Part shown: positions 59,137-64,000 of the stretch, in pieces | Layout of the letters: every line of letters begins with the position of its first letter | Numbering within the stretch: position 1 is the first letter of the stretch | Assembly (NCBI GenBank): GCA_038503035.1 | Contig: JAVSML010025215.1 | Span: 1 to 64,000 of the forward strand | From: Crocodylus rhombifer | Lineage: Eukaryota > Chordata > Crocodylia > Crocodylidae | Reading direction: 5' to 3' | Length of the DNA: 64,000 nt | Program-made: the position numbers and the translations under genes | Notes under the pieces: model-generated | Seen by the model: the letters and a program-made list of their open reading frames with translations, nothing else | Databases searched by the model: none | Told to the model about the DNA's origin: nothing

Positions 59137-61385
59137 AACATTTGTAGTAGCAGTAATAGCAGATCACCCACAATATAATAACTTACAGGCTCTGCTATGA
59201 TAGATTTTTCAAGTGTTTCCATGCGTTGGTCTTTTTTTGCATCCTATGCTACAGTCTACTTTCCTTTCAGTTACTTTGGCCCTGATCACTTCTCCTGAGG
59301 TGAAGACACAAGTGGTTCTCGTGTATTTTATTTTTTCCAGACAGTTACCATCTGCATAAAGTACAGGTTCAATAAGGCTAATGGAAAGCCTTTTTTAGTT
59401 TGTATATTTTGTTTTTTGCAGATATTTGTCCTCATTGGGGAGGCTGAATAGCTGTTATGACATTCTGGCTATTGAAAAAAATGTATTCGTAGACCAATAG
59501 TAAATGGACTTTTTTTTAAATAATAGGACTGTTATCTTCCAGTATTGTAAGCTGGGTAAATTTCTTCAAACAATAATTTACCTTCTTTTTTTTGATTTTC
59601 CCATTAACATATCACATTTTCATTTTAAAATTTACTGCTCTTTGGAAGATTTTAATTTCTGTCACTAGCTTATAATTTAAGTGTATTGTGCACGTGATAT
59701 AATCCACAGGAAGTTAATCAGTAAGAAATATGAGGACGTTGTTTTTCTAAGAACTACCCTTTAAAACAGATGCAACTGAATCAGAGGCCTAACTAGGAAT
59801 TTGAGTACCTTGGGTGGGGGCTGGTTTCACATGCTGGAGAATGGGCAGGGATAACAGTCTGGGACAGCTTCTAAACTGGCACCTGGAGCTTGTACCCCAC
59901 TTGTCCATCCCTGGTTATGCTACTGGAGTGAATGTATCATGAACTTGAACTGTTAAAAGTCCAATGAGGCTTTGTGGGATTTTGTATACTAGAGATGTCT
60001 CTGCTCATTCACTTGCTTCCCAACTTTGGGGTCTCCCTTATTACTCACCTGCTATGTCTTGATGTTCAAAAGGAAAGAAAGAGAAGAAGAGAGGTGAGGT
60101 ATTTGTTACTGATAGTGGTAGGAATTAAAGTGAAGTCTTTCTTCACGGGGCTCCACCTCCTCTACACCCTGCCCTTACAACATCTATATGAGTGTGGGCC
60201 CATAGACTCCTTTAGTGTCTCATCCTCACATTAAATATAGTGTGGTGTCTGGCTGCTGACCAGTCTTTCTGGTCTCTTGCCCATGGGAACTAGTGTTTAT
60301 TAATCCAATACTTACTGGTTCATGCCACTTACCAGTTATCTTTTGATTCAATTGCTAGTAAGTTCATCACCACTGGTCCACCTAATAATGTGGCCCTTAT
60401 TTATGCTATGCTGCTGGAGGAGTTTATCATCATTCAATTTATTTTCATTTTTTCTCTCATCAAATAATATATGTATCCTCATTTCAGCAATTATCTGGGG
60501 TTTGACATTCACCCTAGCTGCCCAGTCAGGAATTTCCTTGGTGATAATGGTGGTGACACTCACATTCTGAACAGATATACATGAAAAACACTTAAAACTG
60601 TTCCTTTATTTGAAGCATTTTCAGTTTGTAGGATGCCAGTATTATAAACATACGTAACTCCCCTCCCTGCCAATTAAGTGGCTCACAGGCTAGGTACAGA
60701 CATTCAGAAAGCCTGAGGCAGAATTGAGCTAAGTTACATGGTTTTCTGTAAGTGGCATGATTTAGAATCTGCCAGAGTTGATGCTGTTGTGCCACCCTAC
60801 AGCTAGGGGACCTGTGAGTAGGAATCCAAGCATCCCTTTCAGCTGAGGGTTTTGAGAACAGCGGAATGGACCCCAGGTTTTATGAGCATTTGGACCCCAG
60901 GATTTCCTCTCAACTTCTGCTGTTACTGAAACTCAGGGCTGGTCAGTTTCCTATGAACTACATTCCTAGTGGGAGCACAGAATAGCAGCCAATTGTTTCC
61001 TTGCTCTACAGCATGGCGGGCAGAATTATTTTGGGTGGAGGGCAGCTTATTAAGTTTTGGCAAGCTGTCAAGGGCCACATGGGTAGCTCTGCCCCTCAAC
61101 AGGTGCTCCATCCCCTGGTCACCATCTTGTGACCGGAAGTCCCACCCCCTAACCCCTGACCTTTGTCACCATAAGTCCCTTCCCTTGCCCCTGGAAGTAC
61201 TCCTTCCAGCAAGGGGTTTTGTCATCTCAGAACCAGAAAAATACCAAATTATATTCTAAAAAGTGAACATCTACAACATTCATTAATTTGATTTCAAAAA
61301 ATAAATATTTTTGTCCAGATTTACATGTGTTTGTGTAGTGTACACAGAGGTGATTCCACAATAGCTTAAAATGAAGTCTTACTCT

Positions 61386-61742
61386 TGTATGTTGTGGGGG
61401 GGGTGGTTTAGGTTGGTGGGAGACTGTGGGTGTGTAGGTATGAGGGAGGGTGTGGGTGTGTCCATGGTGGGTGGAGAGGTGTGGGGATGTGGCTGTGTGG
61501 TGAGGGAGCATGTGAGTGTGTGTCTGGATATGTGGGATGTGGGTGGGTATGGGGTTTATGGGCAGCGTGTGTGGTGGGGAGGGTGGCTGGGGAGTGGGTG
61601 TGGAGATCTGTGTGTATGACAGTGTGAAGGGCGATGTGGGTGCATGTGTATGGTGGGGTGTGCATATGGGACTCACTCTACAAACACACAGACACACACA
61701 TGCACTCTGCCTTTCACACACACACACATGCGTGAATGCACG
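61386..61742. repeat. GT-rich block switching to CA-rich
   Basis: 61386-61672 is rich in gtgtggg and tgtgtg words; 61679-61742 switches to cacacaca (acacacacacac and similar). The homologous part of the 12.7-kb element has only about 25 bp of such sequence. Frames through it (up to 190 codons) are low-complexity artefacts. Confidence 0.85.
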
Positions 61743-61892
61743 CACTGCCATACCGGCGTAGCCCCGTGCTCCCACTGGCGAAGTAGCCAGGAACCACATG
61801 GTGTTGGAGCAGTGCAGGGGCAGGAAGGGAGGAAAATGGCAGGGGGGGTGGGACTGGGCTGCGGCATCCTTCTGAGGCCCCCCTGGGTTCTA

Positions 61893-63020
61893 CAGACCTT
61901 CTATGATCAGATCACCAAATCATTAGATACAGGGGTAGCAGTGGACATATTCTTCCTGGACTTTTGGAAGGCCTTCGACACTGTCTCTCACCCTGTTCTC
62001 ATTAAGAAACTGGGGGACTGTGGTGTCGACACCCACACAGTCAATTGGGTCGCCAACTGGCTGGAGGGCCGCAACCAGAGAGTGGTGGTGGATGGGTCAT
62101 TTTCGACCTGGAGGGATGTGGGCAGTGGGGTTCCACAGGGCTCGGTCCTCAGGCCCGCACTGTTCAACATCTTCATCAGTGACTTGGACGAGGGGGTAAA
62201 AAGTACCCTGTTCAAATTTGCTGATGACACTAAGATGTGGGGGGATGTGGGCATGCTAGAAGAGAGGAATAGGCTGCAATCGGACCTAGACAGGTTACAA
62301 GGGTGGGCGGATGAGAAAAGGATGGGATTCAACTCTGACAAGTGCAAAGTGATGCACCTGGGGAAGAACAACCAGCACCATACCTACAGGTTGGGGAACT
62401 CCATTCTTGTCAGTAAAGAGGCGGAAAAGGATCTTGGAGTCATCATTGACTCCAAGATGAACATGGGCCGGCAGTGTGGGGATACAGTCAGGAAGGCCAA
62501 CTGTACCTTGTCATGCATCCACAGATGCATCTCAAGCAGGTCCAAGGAGGTGATACTCCCCCTCTATGCAGCACTGGTCAGGCTGCAGCTGGAGTACTGT
62601 GTCCAGTTCTGGGCGCTGCACTTCAAGAGGGATGTGGACAACATAGAGAGGGTCCAGAGGAGGGCCACTCGCATGATCAGGGGGCAGCAGGGCAGGCTTT
62701 ATGAGGAGAGGCTTCGGGACCTGAACCTGTTCAGCCTCCACAAGAGAAGGCTGAGGGGGGATCTAGTGGCCAGTTACAAACTAGTCAGGGGGGACCAGCA
62801 GGCATTGGGGAAGTCCCTGTTTCCCTGAGCACTACCAGGAATTACTAGGAATAACGGTCCCAAGCTGGCAGAGGGTAGATTTAGGCTATATATCAGGAGG
62901 CGCTACTTCACGGTCAGGGCGGCTAGGATTTGGAACCAACTTCCAAGAGAAGTGGTGCTGGCTCCTACCCTGGGGGTCTTTAAGAGGAGGCTGGATGAAC
63001 ACCTTGCTGGCGTCGTTTGA
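61893..63020 (+). pseudogene. CR1 ORF2 RT fragment with one internal stop
   Basis: The frame reads continuously from FYDQITKSLDTGVAVDIF through KAFDTVSHPVLIKKLGDCG (motif A region), GVPQGSVLRPALFNIFISDL (motif B), KFADDTKMWG with an intact FADD at 62217-62228 (motif C), KCKVMHLGKNN, EKDLGVIIDSKMNM, and LEYCVQFWALHFKRDV. An in-frame TGA lies at 62826-62828. The same frame then continues to the natural C-terminal words RLDEHLAGVV and stop at 63018-63020. No frameshift is apparent. It is 5'-truncated, so even apart from the stop it lacks the endonuclease and the first part of the RT. Confidence 0.88.
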
Positions 63021-63103
63021 CCCCAGTACTCTTTCCTGCCATGGCAGGGGGTCGGACTAGATGATCTACTCAGGTCCCTTCTGACCCTAGAAACTATGAA
63101 ACC
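61893..63103 (+). mobile_element. CR1 LINE, 5'-truncated, best preserved in window
   Basis: Recognisable CR1 starts within the RT domain at ttctatgatcagatcacc and ends in the usual tail (gatgatctactcaggtccc, then accctagaaactatgaaacc). About 1.2 kb. It sits inside the hAT, so it is younger than that element. Confidence 0.93.
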
Positions 63104-63245
63104 ATGCCCTGGCTCCTGTCATCTTTGACAGGAAGTCAGGAGCACATAACTATTACTTTACTAATAATTTTAGGAGCCCCATGGACTGGATAGAATGGCT
63201 TGGTGGGCTGGATGCAGCCTGTGGGCTATATTTTGCCCACCCCTG

Positions 63246-64000
63246 CTCTAGAGTATGTGAGTAAGCTATTCACTGAGTTCCTGGGTCTTCTGTTCACCAG
63301 AGAGTGGATAGTGTTCCTTGCTATGTTTTTCACCTTGTTTGAACCCCTCTGCTGGTTGGTGTGCCTCAACATAGTAACTCAAGGCTCTGTGATCCTGACT
63401 GGAAAGGTGCCTTTTAGAGTTTGCTCTGCAAGTCCAAGAGCAACATGCCCAAGGAGCAGGAAATAATGAACTCCATGGGTGAGGGCCTTCTCTAGGACCA
63501 GATGTAGACTGTCTATGGGTATTTCTGGATCAGAGATACAAACAGTGACAGGTGGCAGTGGTTAGTCCCAAGGACCTGAGATGCTGATTGGTGGGAACAG
63601 TACAGCTGGGGCATCTTTAGGGTAAGCAGGACCACCTTCCTTGAGATTTGGTCCCTCAGCATGAGGGTGCTCACTAGTGTGGAGAAGTGGGTGGCCATTG
63701 GTATCTGGAAACTGGTAACCCCTCATAGCCTTCTGTCTGTTGCAAAATGCTTTTGTGTTCACAAGTCCATATCTACATCAGTCATTACCACTGAACTCTG
63801 GATGTTCTGCAGCAGCAATTCCACTGCTGTCAGTGAAGTTACAGGAGTCCTCCTTCTGCCTAGCTGTTATCACATTCAAGTTGTAGCCTATCAACCCTCC
63901 CTACAGTGGACTACTGGATTACTAGGCTTCTAGTTACCCTTATGGACTTTAACTGCAGTTCCCTCTACCCCATTAGTGGTCATGAGATGGAGGAATAGGG
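63246..64000. other. Unique DNA to the end of the window
   Basis: No repeat recognised. Frames such as 63661-63933 are short and show no similarity I can name. Confidence 0.4.

Larger units (their letters stand above)
57585..61008. other. Unique AT-rich DNA, 3.4 kb
   Basis: Contains two perfect hairpins (58565-58595 and 59092-59136, listed separately). At 60640-60900 the GC content rises and words such as ctaggggacctgtgagtagg suggest an unnamed repeat. No gene. Confidence 0.4.
61009..63245 (+). mobile_element. hAT family copy carrying a CR1 insertion
   Basis: The left end is cagcatggcgggcagaatta with ttttgggtggagggc, and the right end is ttttgcccacccctg. Flanking tgctcta occurs on both sides (61002-61008 and 63244-63250), consistent with a target duplication. 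The first 400 bp align with the copies at 10.64 and 12.7 kb, and the last 140 bp with the 46.03-kb derivative. Inside are a GT/CA block and a CR1. No transposase frame. Confidence 0.82.

Noticed and set aside
61644..61892. N-terminal part of the 394-codon frame
   Set aside because: It reads through the GT/CA-rich repeat and hAT sequence by chance; only the part from about 61893 is CR1.

Overview
The window looks like nuclear DNA from a sauropsid vertebrate, most likely a crocodilian and less likely a turtle. It is AT-rich and gene-poor. It carries many 5'-truncated CR1 LINE copies with the usual 3' tail, several families of palindromic MITEs, many short hAT-type DNA transposons, and a few very old amniote SINE/LINE relics. 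There is no operon structure, CRISPR array, rRNA or tRNA. I found no open reading frame that I would call a host gene. Every long frame with recognisable protein similarity belongs to a LINE reverse transcriptase, and the rest are chance frames. The window is best read as intergenic or deep-intronic DNA.

Layout. 0-10 kb: mostly unique DNA with two CR1 fragments (2.2 kb +, 7.7 kb -), one hAT element, a fold-back repeat at 5.3 kb and a weak LTR candidate at 8.7-9.35 kb. 10-16 kb: two copies of one hAT family (10.6 and 12.7-13.9 kb), a MITE and a CR1 copy. 16-19.5 kb: quiet. 19.6-25.8 kb: a hAT with target-site duplication (TSD), a MITE nested in a MITE, a degraded LINE that is not CR1, a palindromic MITE and another inverted-repeat element. 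26-32 kb: an ancient MIR/CORE-type SINE, a candidate conserved RFX-type site, MITEs and hATs. 33-41 kb: two of the longest CR1 copies in opposite orientations (about 1.8 kb each), a MITE inside a MITE, and two DNA elements. 41-49 kb: a second RFX-like site, an unexplained nearly identical 63-bp inverted pair, and several hAT and Tigger-like elements. 49-51 kb: a CR1 broken by an inserted DNA element. 51-61 kb: mostly unique, with a hAT carrying ~93-bp palindromic arms inside a MITE. 61-63.2 kb: a hAT containing a strand-switching GT/CA block and the best preserved CR1 reverse-transcriptase frame, closed by a single internal stop.

The pieces interact as layers of transposition. Young CR1 copies sit inside hATs, hATs inside MITEs, and MITEs inside MITEs, so relative ages can be read off. 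Internally deleted hAT derivatives (185 bp to more than 1 kb) sit alongside larger copies of the same family. All family names rest on recognising motifs by eye; no library search was possible. I found no undescribed gene system. The most unusual signals are the G-substituted hAT copy at 10.8 kb, the 63-bp inverted pair at 42.9/44.1 kb and the palindromic hAT at 54 kb.
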